A stretch of DNA of 64,000 nt, taken from NCBI RefSeq assembly GCF_003258515.1, contig NZ_QGEH01000001.1, positions 2,418,001-2,482,000 of the forward strand, given 5' to 3'. A program made the position numbers and the translations under genes. The notes below the pieces were generated by a model that was not told the DNA's origin, did not search any database, and was given only the letters and a program-made list of their open reading frames with translations. This document shows, piece by piece, positions 47,736 to 55,809 of this stretch (the stretch's first letter is position 1; every line of letters starts with the position of its first letter). This DNA is from Marinobacter bohaiensis (GTDB lineage: Bacteria > Pseudomonadota > Gammaproteobacteria > Pseudomonadales > Oleiphilaceae).

Positions 47736-48548
47736 TCAGTGTTCCTCTTTCAATTCCACATCGAACCAGTCGCCGACACGGATGCCGCCGGTACCGCTAT
47801 GAATACCGTTGACGCCGAACATCACGCCATCCGGCGTGCGGCGAAAACGTCCCAGTTCGCGTAAGGGTTGCAGGTCCGCCGCTTTTTCACCCTTGTCCGG
47901 ATCCACCGTCGTCATCACACAGCGGGAACAGGGTTTGACCAGATCCAGGCGCAGGCCGTCGATCGTCAGGGCCCGCCACTGATCTTCGGCAAAGGCGTCG
48001 CCGCCGGAGACGACGATATTGGGACGGAAGCGACGCATATCAAAGTCCTGCCCCGCTCGCGCCGACAGGGCCTGTAGCGATGCGGTGTGGGTGACCAGAA
48101 ACGGGAAACCATCGGCGAAACTGACGCGGCGCTCCGCCAGCGAGTAATTATGGTCCACCGGCCGCAGACTGGAGTTCGGCATGTAGACCAACGAGACGGG
48201 CGTATACAGCCATCGGCTGAGTCGCTCCGAGGCATCGCCGGCTGCAAAGCGCGCCTTGACCCAATCCCGCCAGACGCGTACGCGCTGCTCAGTGCCGGAC
48301 GGCTCGACCGCGACGGCATCGGCCTCACCGGGGAGCGTCAGAACCAGGCGACCGTCATGCAGGTCCGCCTGGATCAGGGCCAGGCGGGGTTGCTCCCGCT
48401 GCGTCACGAAGCAGCCCTCCGGATCGACAAGCATCCAGCGCCGATCGCCGGCCGGCCCGAAATCATCGAGCGTCATGCTCGTCAGGGAGACGCCTCGGAG
48501 GGACTTGACCGGGTAGTAAAACAGCTGCTCGACTTTGACCTTCGCCAT
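47736..48548 (-). CDS. MOSC-domain protein (YcbX/mARC-like, no ferredoxin domain)
   Basis: Protein of 270 residues with an N-terminal MOSC beta-barrel (VEQLFYYPVKSLRGVSL). The MOSC domain follows, with FRPNIVVSGGDAFAEDQW and the cysteine motif KPCSRCVMTTVDPDKGE, where the molybdenum-coordinating cysteine lies in YcbX and mARC. E. coli YcbX carries a C-terminal 2Fe-2S domain that is absent here, so a separate electron donor would be needed. It is the first gene of an apparent MOSC-uup operon. Confidence 0.87.
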   Translation of the reverse strand: MAKVKVEQLFYYPVKSLRGVSLTSMTLDDFGPAGDRRWMLVDPEGCFVTQREQPRLALIQADLHDGRLVLTLPGEADAVAVEPSGTEQRVRVWRDWVKARFAAGDASERLSRWLYTPVSLVYMPNSSLRPVDHNYSLAERRVSFADGFPFLVTHTASLQALSARAGQDFDMRRFRPNIVVSGGDAFAEDQWRALTIDGLRLDLVKPCSRCVMTTVDPDKGEKAADLQPLRELGRFRRTPDGVMFGVNGIHSGTGGIRVGDWFDVELKEEH

Positions 48549-48611
48549 GACGCCCCTCCTTGTAAAAGAAGCAAGGATACCAGCGCCTGCAGACAGCGTC
48601 AGTCAGAAACG

Positions 48612-48641
48612 AAAAAGCCCGGCACTAAGGCCGGGCTTTTT
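48612..48641. terminator. Bidirectional terminator after tRNA-Gly
   Basis: AAAAAGCCCGGC / GCCGGGCTTTTT with a six-base loop, nine bases past the 3' end of tRNA-Gly. The U-run is good on both strands. Confidence 0.9.
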
Positions 48642-48649
48642 CTGGAATC

Positions 48650-48725
48650 TGGAGCGGGAAACGAGATTCGAACTCGCGACCCCAACCTTGGCAAGGTTGT
48701 GCTCTACCAACTGAGCTATTCCCGC
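48650..48725 (-). tRNA. tRNA-Gly (GCC)
   Basis: 76-base cloverleaf on the minus strand, beginning GCGGGAAUAGCUCAG and ending UCCA with CCA encoded. The anticodon stem-loop CAACC-TTGCCAA-GGTTG gives anticodon GCC. The T-arm is CGAGTTCGAATCTCG and the acceptor pairs GCGGGAA with TTCCCGC. Confidence 0.97.
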
Positions 48726-48793
48726 TTATTTCGAAGCTGCCTGAGCAAGCTTTTGATCTGTTTTGAGGGGCGTTCCCCTCTCAACGGCTGCGT

Positions 48794-48821
48794 ATTCTAC
48801 GGATCCCGACGCGGCCGTCAA
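48794..48821 (-). promoter_or_regulatory. Promoter of tRNA-Gly overlapping the upstream stop codon
   Basis: On the minus strand TTGACG (48821-48816) and TAGAAT (48799-48794) are 16 bases apart. The TGA stop of the preceding low-complexity gene is part of this -35. A GAGGGG / CCCCTC hairpin lies in the leader (48765-48780). Confidence 0.6.
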
Positions 48822-49291
48822 CCATTTTCTTCATTCTTTTTTTCCAGTGCTTGCGTGGCCATCAGGCCAGACAGGCGCTCGTCACTCCAGGCTGATGCCG
48901 CGGCACTGATCGCATCGTCGGCGTCGGCGGTAGAAGCTGCGTCAGACGAGGCCGTGCTCGCCGCTGACGAATCGTCAGCGGTAGCCGTTTCGCTGGAGGC
49001 CGCATCACTGTCCGTCGAGTCGACAGTCTCAGTGGACTCAGTGCTCGCCCCCGCCGCCGATGAGGCCGGAATCAGGCTCTGTGCAATCCCCAGGGCCAGG
49101 CTCTGCCCCAGCAACCCGACGGCATTGCCGCTCTCCTGCTGAGTCGTACCCGATCCCGACAGCGATTGCTCCAGCGTCTGACCGAAAATCTGGCTGAAGC
49201 TGTCGCTGGATGCGGTGTCGGTCGATGTGGCCAGCTCGCCGCTGTCGGTCGCTGGAAACAGCCCAGAAGGCAAAATCGAACTCAAATCCAT
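48818..49291 (-). CDS. Low-complexity Ser/Ala/Asp-rich protein downstream of flgT
   Basis: Protein of 157 residues of unknown function. The N-terminal half (MDLSSILPSGLFPATD; FSQIFGQTLEQSLSG; AVGLLGQSLALGIAQSLIP) has some helical, amphipathic character. The second half is an acidic Ser/Ala/Thr/Asp repeat-like tract ending in a charged tail. No signal peptide. The ATG at 49291 with GGGAGTG upstream leaves four bases after the flgT stop, so it is probably the last gene of flgH-flgP-flgT. Confidence 0.6.
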   Translation of the reverse strand: MDLSSILPSGLFPATDSGELATSTDTASSDSFSQIFGQTLEQSLSGSGTTQQESGNAVGLLGQSLALGIAQSLIPASSAAGASTESTETVDSTDSDAASSETATADDSSAASTASSDAASTADADDAISAAASAWSDERLSGLMATQALEKKNEENG

Positions 49292-49295
49292 GGAA

Positions 49296-50468
49296 TCACT
49301 CCCAAAAACTGTCCAACTGAACCAGGTCACGGACCTGAATGCTGGCCGGCATAATGCCCGTTACCGGGGCCAGCACGCTGTGATCCGGGAACACCCGAAC
49401 CACTTCGAAGTCCAGCCCCGAATCACTGAAACTGGCGTAACTCACGCCCTGGTCATCGATAAACCGCTCCTCGTACTTGAGGCGGAAGACGGTGTCCCGG
49501 CGCAGCCCCTGGCGCGCGCCGATCGCCACATCGACACGGTTCGGCTGGACCCGGATGACCCGCGCCGCCGGTCGTGCGCAGGCGACGAGACCCGCCATGT
49601 CATCCACCGCCGTCTTCGTGAGACGCTCGACTTCCAGACCGTATTCCGAGTCCCAGAAGCGGTCGCTGTCGACACCGACACGTTCGGTGGCCTTGAACGG
49701 CCAGACCGTGCGCGTTCGATACTGCTGCGAGCGAATGACATCCCCCGACAGCCCATCGACGATGTCGACGGTCATGGAAAACTGCCGCACCAGCGAGTCA
49801 CCGCCGAGCAATCCCCCGTCCACCTGGCCCAGGGAGATGTTGTCGATTCGCCCCTGCATCACGTACTGACTGCGCGAGCGCTCGGCCAGATAGCGGTATT
49901 CAAGGCCCGCAGGCCGGTCGCGACTGCCGGCGTTTACCTGTATCGGTAGCGGACGATCAACCACCTCATTGACCAGGAAGTCTTTCGGCACCCCGTTCAG
50001 CGCTTCCCGAAATCGCTCCGTCAGGGCCTCCGGAAGACGCTCCAACTGCCCCCAGGCAGACTGATCCGCCGTATCCAGCGTGAACGGAAGCAACGTAACC
50101 GACTTGCTGATCGGCGGCGCCCCGCAGACCTGATCGGCGCGCGCAATGTCGAGTCGCAACTGGACCCTGGCCCTGGCGTCGTATTCGTACTCCTTCACCA
50201 ACTGGACGCTACGAATCAGCCCGCCATCGCGCGTGACGAAAAGCACCCCGCCTTCGGGGCTGGCGAGCTGCACATCCACATCCTTGACCAGCGACACTGA
50301 CGCGCCAGCCGAAAGCACAGCATCGCGAATGGCTACCTGGGCTGCTTCGCGCATGGCGAAACCATAGTTGTCGTTGATGATGGCGGCACTGCCCTCGCCG
50401 CTGTGCCAGGCGGCCTGCACCTGGGAGACGAAGGCCAGCCCGATCAGCAGGCGTCTCAATACCACCAT
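49296..50468 (-). CDS. flgT: Flagellar assembly protein FlgT
   Basis: Exported protein of 390 residues. A signal peptide (RRLLIGLAFVSQVQA) precedes the FlgT N-terminal domain (AIINDNYGFAMREAAQVAIRDAVLSAG). A middle TolB-N-like domain and the C-terminal FlgT domain (VDVAIGARQGLRRDTVFRLK) follow. In Vibrio FlgT builds the H-ring around the basal body of sodium-driven polar flagella. Its start overlaps the end of flgP by 13 bases. Confidence 0.88.
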   Translation of the reverse strand: MVVLRRLLIGLAFVSQVQAAWHSGEGSAAIINDNYGFAMREAAQVAIRDAVLSAGASVSLVKDVDVQLASPEGGVLFVTRDGGLIRSVQLVKEYEYDARARVQLRLDIARADQVCGAPPISKSVTLLPFTLDTADQSAWGQLERLPEALTERFREALNGVPKDFLVNEVVDRPLPIQVNAGSRDRPAGLEYRYLAERSRSQYVMQGRIDNISLGQVDGGLLGGDSLVRQFSMTVDIVDGLSGDVIRSQQYRTRTVWPFKATERVGVDSDRFWDSEYGLEVERLTKTAVDDMAGLVACARPAARVIRVQPNRVDVAIGARQGLRRDTVFRLKYEERFIDDQGVSYASFSDSGLDFEVVRVFPDHSVLAPVTGIMPASIQVRDLVQLDSFWE

Positions 50469-50905
50469 GGGTGATCCTGCAGCGAACTTTCGGTGACCGA
50501 CTCGTCCAGTTCATCGAGCACCGACTTGTCCAGGGTCAGTTTGGTGGTATACATCTTGCCATCGATACCGTGTGCGACGATGGCCGCCCCGCGCACGATC
50601 CCTTCAACACGAACTTCCCGCACCTCGTGTTCGACGCCCTGGTCGTCGACGCTGGTGCGGGCCCGCACCTTGACCCCGTAGATCTGTTCGGCCAGACGTT
50701 CATAGGCCTCCTCGCGGGAAGCCTCCATCGCCTGCATGAGCTTTTCTTCATAGCTGGGGCCCGGCTGGGTATTGATCGGTGCATAGCCCTCGGCTTCAAG
50801 CACGGTCTTCTCGTCTTTATCCATAATCTTGTAACGGGTGAGTTGTTCGGCGCTGCAGGCAGTCAGCAGCAGGCTCAGGCTAATCAGGAAAATGACGAGT
50901 CGCAT
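50456..50905 (-). CDS. flgP: LPP20-type flagellar lipoprotein FlgP
   Basis: Outer-membrane lipoprotein of 149 residues with lipobox LLTAC (lipidated C17). The LPP20 domain follows (AMEASREEAYERLAEQIYGVKV; TLDKSVLDELDESV). FlgP belongs to the H-ring/basal disk in Vibrio and Campylobacter. It overlaps the flgH stop by one base and flgT by 13, so the three genes are tightly coupled. Confidence 0.85.
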   Translation of the reverse strand: MRLVIFLISLSLLLTACSAEQLTRYKIMDKDEKTVLEAEGYAPINTQPGPSYEEKLMQAMEASREEAYERLAEQIYGVKVRARTSVDDQGVEHEVREVRVEGIVRGAAIVAHGIDGKMYTTKLTLDKSVLDELDESVTESSLQDHPWWY

Positions 50906-51651
50906 CAGAACGGCCAGACCTCAGGATCATTCAGTTTATCGGCAAGCCATCCCAGGCGCTGACTGTCCGCCAGCGAACCGGTGCCGGAGTATTCAATTCT
51001 GGCGTTGGCGATCTTGGAGGAATCGATGGTGTTGTTGTCGTTAACATCCTTGGCACGGATGACGCCGGTCAGGCGGATGTACTCCTTGCCATTGTTGATC
51101 AGCAGCCATTTATCGCCACGGATCACCAGGTTGTCGTTGCGCAGAACCTTGGTGACGGCCACCGTCAACTCACCCTCGAAACCGTTGCTCTGACTGGCCG
51201 TGCCGTCTCCCTTGAACGTCTGCTCCTGGTCGAGGTCCAGCTGGACCTCGTTGTCACCAATTTCCAGGTTGCCACCCGGTACGCCGATCGGTTCAAGATT
51301 GAACTGGCTGGTTTTCTTGAGGCTCGTGGTGCCCTTCTTGGTTGCCTTGGTGGACTCCTCCAACTGAACGGAAATGATATCCCCGACGTGAAAGTGGGAC
51401 CGTTCCTGATAGAGACCACGGGACACGCCGGGCTGGTAGATGGAGCCGGTCGGCACCTGCTCCGCCGGCTCGGCCTGCGGCTCCATGGCGGCGAAGAACG
51501 GATCATCGGGATCGGCCTCTTCCAGCTGCCCCATGGGCGACCCGGTTTCCAGTCGGTGGGTATAGTCGTTACTGGCCTGCTCATCGGTGGTTGCACACCC
51601 TTGAAGCCAGATAGGCACACAAACACTGATAACAATCAAACTGCGACGCAC
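50905..51651 (-). CDS. flgH: Flagellar L-ring lipoprotein FlgH
   Basis: L-ring protein of 248 residues. The GTG at 51651 is chosen because AGGAGG lies ten bases upstream and the resulting signal peptide (RRSLIVISVCVPIWLQGC, lipid C19) is of normal length. A TTG thirteen codons earlier has no ribosome site. FlgH blocks include HVGDIISVQLEEST, FKGDGTASQSN, LVIRGDKWLLIN and ANARIEYSGTGS. flgH is normally inside flgBCDEFGHIJKL; here it is apart, with the H-ring genes. Confidence 0.87.
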   Translation of the reverse strand: MRRSLIVISVCVPIWLQGCATTDEQASNDYTHRLETGSPMGQLEEADPDDPFFAAMEPQAEPAEQVPTGSIYQPGVSRGLYQERSHFHVGDIISVQLEESTKATKKGTTSLKKTSQFNLEPIGVPGGNLEIGDNEVQLDLDQEQTFKGDGTASQSNGFEGELTVAVTKVLRNDNLVIRGDKWLLINNGKEYIRLTGVIRAKDVNDNNTIDSSKIANARIEYSGTGSLADSQRLGWLADKLNDPEVWPF

Positions 51652-51819
51652 GTGACGACAACCTCCTGACACGTTGGTTTTGCTCTGCAAGTCATGGTAT
51701 CGATTCCAGTGTTTGATGCGGTTAAGCCAGTGTTAGATTGGGTAAAGATTCCCGCCAACCCATGACAAGGCACGACCAATGCGCCGATAATGCAGGCCGC
51801 TTCGAAAAGTCTGGATTCT

Positions 51820-52509
51820 ATGTATCAAGCACTGCTGGTCGACGACGACCGAGAATTAACGGGGATGCTGACGGCCTATCTGAATCGTGAAGGGTTCGGA
51901 GTCAAGGCCGTTCATACCGGAGAGGAAGGCGAGATGGAGGCGCTGTCGGGCCGCCATGACATCGTCGTTCTGGACGTCATGCTGCCCGGCCTTTCCGGCA
52001 TTGAGGTACTCGGCCGGATTCGCGGCCAGAGCCAGGTGCCGGTGTTGCTGCTGACCGCACGCGGCGACGATATCGACCGGATCTCCGGTCTCGACCTCGG
52101 TGCCGACGACTATGTCCCCAAACCCACATCGCCGGGCGAGCTGGTAGCGCGGCTGCGGGCGATTCTTCGCCGCACTCATCGCGAAGCCCAACAGACGCCG
52201 GAAAACGGTCTGATCCAGGCGGGCGCCCTGAATCTCTGGCCCAGCCGCCGTACCGCGGAATGGAACGGCGCGCCGCTGCAACTGACCAGTACGGAATTCA
52301 ACCTGCTGGAAGAGCTGGCCCGTCACGCCGGCAAACTGGTCAGCAAACAGGAGTTGTCGAGCAACGCTTTGGGGCGACCGCTGACCCGCTTTGACCGCCG
52401 CATTGACGTCCACGTCAGCAGCATCCGCCAGAAGCTCGGCCAGCGTCCGGACGGGCAGTCCTGGATTCACACAGTTCGCGGCCTGGGATACATGCTGGTG
52501 ACCGAATGA
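51820..52509 (+). CDS. cpxR: OmpR-family response regulator, CpxR-like
   Basis: Response regulator of 229 residues. The receiver domain (1-115) has D8/D9, phospho-acceptor D52 in VVLDVMLPG and K101 in VPKPTSP. The winged-helix DNA-binding domain (~130-229) contains FNLLEELARHAGKLVSKQEL and IDVHVSSIRQKLG. The start at MYQALL is favoured on family grounds; an ATG ten codons upstream (51790) is also open, and neither has a strong ribosome site. It overlaps the kinase by four bases. The Cpx envelope-stress role is inferred from overall resemblance. Confidence 0.87.
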   Translation: MYQALLVDDDRELTGMLTAYLNREGFGVKAVHTGEEGEMEALSGRHDIVVLDVMLPGLSGIEVLGRIRGQSQVPVLLLTARGDDIDRISGLDLGADDYVPKPTSPGELVARLRAILRRTHREAQQTPENGLIQAGALNLWPSRRTAEWNGAPLQLTSTEFNLLEELARHAGKLVSKQELSSNALGRPLTRFDRRIDVHVSSIRQKLGQRPDGQSWIHTVRGLGYMLVTE

Positions 52510-53792
52510 AGCCCAGCCCACTGTTCTGGAAGTTCTTCATCGCTTTCTGGCTGGCGATTACCCTGTCCTTTTTTGTCGGCGCCGCGCTGTTCCGGTTCAC
52601 CGATCACAACCGGCCGGACCCAAAAACCGCCGAACGCATGATGTCGATCGATCATTCCCGCCGGGTGATCGAACGGGACGGGATCGAGGTCGCTCGCCCG
52701 CTCCTCGACTGGGTCACACGACCGGGCGGCGGTTCGCTGGCGCTGCTGGACAGCAACGACAAGGTGATTGCCGGCCAGCGGCCCGACCAGTTCGCCACCG
52801 TCATCCCCGTGACCGGACCCGAGGGCCAGCGTTTCCGCTTCGTATCCGCCGACAGGCTCCAACACCTCGGACCGCCCCGCCCCAACGATCTGGTACCGGT
52901 GGCGATTGGCGCTGTGGTGAGCGTCCTTTTCAGTCTTTTCCTAGCCTGGTACCTGGCTCGGCCCCTGATCCTGATCCGCGACGGCCTGCGCTCCATTGGC
53001 GGCGGACAGCTCTCCACCCGAGTCCGCCACCTGCTGGGGCGACGCAAGGACGAGATCGGTGAGCTGGGCGACGATTTCGATCGCATGGCCAGCCATCTGC
53101 AGAAGCTCATCGAAGAAAAGCGCCGGCTGCTGCACGACATCTCTCACGAGTTGCGCTCGCCGCTGGCTCGACTGCGGGTGGCCACTGGCCTGCTGACCCA
53201 ATCCCGCGACCCGCAGCCGGGCATGCTGGAACGCATCGAACGGGAGGCGGAGCGACTGGAGGGGCTGATTGAGGAGATCCTGACGCTGTCCTACCTGGAA
53301 AGCGGCTCCGACAAGCCGCTGACTGAGCGCGTCGACGTGATCGAACTGCTCAATGTGATTGCCGACGACGCCGATTTCGAGGCCAGCAGCAAGCGGTGCG
53401 CCGTTACCCTGGAGGCACCGGGGCAGTTCGTCACGCGGGTGTCCGGGGAGCTGCTCTACCGGGCGTTCGAGAACGTTATCCGCAACGCCGTGAAGTACAC
53501 CACCGAGGGCACGACGGTTCGTATTTCCGTCGCCGTCGATACGGGGTCGGAGCAACTGGCGGTCGATATCATCGACCAGGGCCCGGGAGTGCCGGAATCG
53601 ATGCTGGATGACATTTTCCTGCCGTTCAAACGCCTCGATTCCCAGCAAACCACCGAAGGTGTCGGCCTGGGGCTGGCTATCGCACAGCGCGCTATCGCCG
53701 TCCACAACGGCCATATCTCGGCAAGTCAGGCCACCGGCGGCGGCTTACACGTCACCATCCGCCTGCCCCGTTGGGAAGACAGCGGCGACTGA
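52506..53792 (+). CDS. cpxA: Sensor histidine kinase, CpxA-like
   Basis: Membrane kinase of 428 residues. Transmembrane helix 1 is at ~8-29, a short periplasmic domain at 30-128 and helix 2 at ~129-150. HAMP follows at ~150-205, then HisKA with H214 in HDISHELRSPLARLR. The HATPase has N-box ENVIRNAVKY, DQGPGVP and GVGLGLAIAQ. The start overlaps cpxR (ATGA). Its last 48 bases are shared with the end of the convergent TetR gene. The compact periplasmic domain fits CpxA-type envelope sensing. Confidence 0.87.
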   Translation: MKPSPLFWKFFIAFWLAITLSFFVGAALFRFTDHNRPDPKTAERMMSIDHSRRVIERDGIEVARPLLDWVTRPGGGSLALLDSNDKVIAGQRPDQFATVIPVTGPEGQRFRFVSADRLQHLGPPRPNDLVPVAIGAVVSVLFSLFLAWYLARPLILIRDGLRSIGGGQLSTRVRHLLGRRKDEIGELGDDFDRMASHLQKLIEEKRRLLHDISHELRSPLARLRVATGLLTQSRDPQPGMLERIEREAERLEGLIEEILTLSYLESGSDKPLTERVDVIELLNVIADDADFEASSKRCAVTLEAPGQFVTRVSGELLYRAFENVIRNAVKYTTEGTTVRISVAVDTGSEQLAVDIIDQGPGVPESMLDDIFLPFKRLDSQQTTEGVGLGLAIAQRAIAVHNGHISASQATGGGLHVTIRLPRWEDSGD

Positions 53793-54554
53793 CCGACAGC
53801 CGCTCACGCAGAGATCACCACCGATCGCCGCAGGTGCGCCGAATTCGCTATCCAGCACCATACGAATCATCCGTTCGAACAGAGCCCGCAACCAGCCAGC
53901 ATCAAACGCCCTGCCCAACAGCACGCCGTCAAACCCGAGACCGGTCACCAGCCCCACCAGCAACTCGGCGTCCCGGCGCGGGTGAGACGCCCCAAGCCGG
54001 ACCAGCAACGCCTGCACGCTGTCGATCCAGGCGCGCCGATAGTTACGGGCCAGCTCTTCCAGCAAGGTATCCCGCATGGCTTCAACCAGGAACGCCTTCT
54101 CGACCAGGATCGCGTTGCGGTTATCGCGGATCTGGGTGGCGAAGTATCGGGTCGCACATTGCGCCAACGCCTCGGCGAGCCCCGCACGGCCCGGTGCAGC
54201 GCTCAACCGTTCTTCACTCGCCTCACCATCGATGATCGTTTCCATGGCCGTGTAAAAATCACGGATCCGCTGGTTGGATTTTTCCGCAAACAGTATGAAG
54301 GCATCGAGGATGAGTTCATCAATGTCGCGGAAATAGTAGGTGGTGGATGCCAGGGGAACGCCGGCACGACGGGCCACCGACCGATGCTTGATTTCCCGCA
54401 CGCCGTCGGTCGTGGCTATATCGAGCGCCGCCTCCAGAATCTGCCGCCGCCGCTGCTCGCTCTTGGCCCGTACGGTCTTTCGTCCCTGGTATTGAATCGA
54501 GTCGCGCAAACCCCCACCGACGGCGTTAACCGGGTCGTGCTTACCGTCTGTCAT
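53745..54554 (-). CDS. TetR-family transcriptional regulator
   Basis: Regulator of 269 residues. After a ~28-residue N-terminal extension comes the TetR helix-turn-helix (RRRQILEAALDIATTDGVREIKHRSVARRAGVPLASTTYYF, about 35-75). An all-helical ligand domain follows. The C-terminal ~35 residues, beyond the usual TetR length, are encoded partly antisense to cpxA. The gene reads into the kinase end by 48 bases. A 12-bp inverted repeat flanks its presumed promoter and may be its own operator. Target genes are unknown. Confidence 0.87.
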   Translation of the reverse strand: MTDGKHDPVNAVGGGLRDSIQYQGRKTVRAKSEQRRRQILEAALDIATTDGVREIKHRSVARRAGVPLASTTYYFRDIDELILDAFILFAEKSNQRIRDFYTAMETIIDGEASEERLSAAPGRAGLAEALAQCATRYFATQIRDNRNAILVEKAFLVEAMRDTLLEELARNYRRAWIDSVQALLVRLGASHPRRDAELLVGLVTGLGFDGVLLGRAFDAGWLRALFERMIRMVLDSEFGAPAAIGGDLCVSGCRSVAAVFPTGQADGDV

Positions 54555-54574
54555 TATTTATTCCGTTCTTATGG

Positions 54575-54639
54575 GACACTCTGTGGCCAGGCTCATTGAC
54601 CCATCCACGGGTAACTACTCAGACACACCACAGAGTGTC
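54575..54639. repeat. Inverted repeat upstream of the TetR gene
   Basis: GACACTCTGTGG (54575-54586) and its exact complement CCACAGAGTGTC (54628-54639) are 41 bases apart, just upstream of the TetR start at 54554. Each arm contains a CAC-N3-GTG dyad, so it looks like two facing operator copies. Confidence 0.6.
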
Positions 54640-54699
54640 GCGGAAAAGAAACAGCGAGATAGTGACTTGAATCAATAAAGCGGATTAATCCACGCCATC

Positions 54700-55305
54700 C
54701 TATTGCCCGAACGCCGGTCCGCCATCGCGCAGATAGCCCTCTTCCTCTGGCGTAGAGCGCCGTCCAAGCAGCCGGTTACGGTGTGGAAACCGCCCAAACC
54801 GGGCCACGATGTCCCGATGACTCACGGCGGATTGATGGAAACTGCGCAGGACGTCCTTCAGGCGACCGTCGGCCAGGGCCACCAACTGCTCATACAAGGC
54901 CACACCCCGCTCCTGGTGCGTCAATTTTTCCGAATGCTGGAGCGGCATGAAGAAAAAGGCCCGCTGGATCAGTGGCAGGGTCACATCATGTCCGCGCTCC
55001 AGGCCCGCCAGGCAGTTCTTGAGGGCCTGTGGATCGGCGTCAAACGCCATCGCGCGTCCGCGATGAATGTTGCGGGGGAACTGGTCAAGCAAGAGCAGTT
55101 CCGCCAGGGCCCCGCCCGGCTCGTCACGCCAGGACTCGAGGCCATTTTCCGACGCCACCAGCACCAGGCTGAAAAACCGGCGGCGGATCTCCCAGTCGAA
55201 GGATCGGGAGGCCTGGAACCAGCGCTGACGAAGCTCCGTTGCGGGAACGCCGTCGTCATCCAGTTCGCCAAACCAGAAATACAGGACTTCCTCCCAGGAA
55301 AACAT
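54700..55305 (-). CDS. DUF924-family protein
   Basis: Protein of 201 residues of the DUF924/COG3803 family, with YFWFGELDDDG at the start, then RRRFFSLV, LLLDQFPRNIHRGRAMAFDAD and FFFMPLQHSEKLTHQE. The fold is a tetratricopeptide-like helical array and the function is unknown. The ATG at 55305 puts the family N-terminus about eight residues from the start; an ATG five codons upstream is possible. Confidence 0.88.
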   Translation of the reverse strand: MFSWEEVLYFWFGELDDDGVPATELRQRWFQASRSFDWEIRRRFFSLVLVASENGLESWRDEPGGALAELLLLDQFPRNIHRGRAMAFDADPQALKNCLAGLERGHDVTLPLIQRAFFFMPLQHSEKLTHQERGVALYEQLVALADGRLKDVLRSFHQSAVSHRDIVARFGRFPHRNRLLGRRSTPEEEGYLRDGGPAFGQ

Positions 55306-55427
55306 CAGCGGCGTCCCCATTCGATTCGGTGCCCACTGCTCCAATCGGCCATAATGTACGTAGTCCTCCGGTAACTTACGTTGTAACTCACGTTTTAACC
55401 CTGTTGATACGAGGAGATAGTATCAAA

Positions 55428-55793
55428 ATGTCCGACCATCGCGTTCTCCTGCTGGCACATGGCAGTAGTGATCCCAAGTGGTGTGCCACTTTCGAGAAAC
55501 TGGCCGCCCCCAGCCTGTCGTCCATTCCGGACGCCGCCATCGCCTACATGGAGTTGAGCCAGCCATCACTGGACGACGAGGTCCGGCGCGCCGCCGCCGA
55601 TGGCGTCAAATCCATAACCGTCCTGCCCCTGTTCCTGGCCGCCGGCCGACATCTCCGCAAGGATGTACCCGCCATGCTGGAACGGCTCTCGACAGAGCAC
55701 GGTATCGCCATTGAGCTGTCCGCCCCGGTTGGCGAACATCCTTTGCTGGGCGATGCCATACGGCATATCGTAGAGGAAAGCCTGACTCAATAA
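55428..55793 (+). CDS. CbiX-like sirohydrochlorin chelatase family protein
   Basis: Short single-domain protein of 121 residues. Metal-ligand and catalytic histidines are H11 in LLLAHGSSDP and the H in FLAAGRHLRKDVP. CbiXS/SirB relatives insert Co, Ni or Fe into sirohydrochlorin, and two copies assemble the active site. GAGGAG precedes the ATG. No other tetrapyrrole gene is nearby, so the metal and pathway (sirohaem or cobalamin) are open. Confidence 0.85.
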   Translation: MSDHRVLLLAHGSSDPKWCATFEKLAAPSLSSIPDAAIAYMELSQPSLDDEVRRAAADGVKSITVLPLFLAAGRHLRKDVPAMLERLSTEHGIAIELSAPVGEHPLLGDAIRHIVEESLTQ

Positions 55794-55809
55794 TCACTGG
55801 GGGCGCCGC

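Noticed and set aside
48765-48780. GAGGGG / CCCCTC hairpin as a terminator of the flagellar set
   Set aside because: No U-run follows on the minus strand and it lies inside the predicted tRNA-Gly leader. It is kept only as a leader hairpin.
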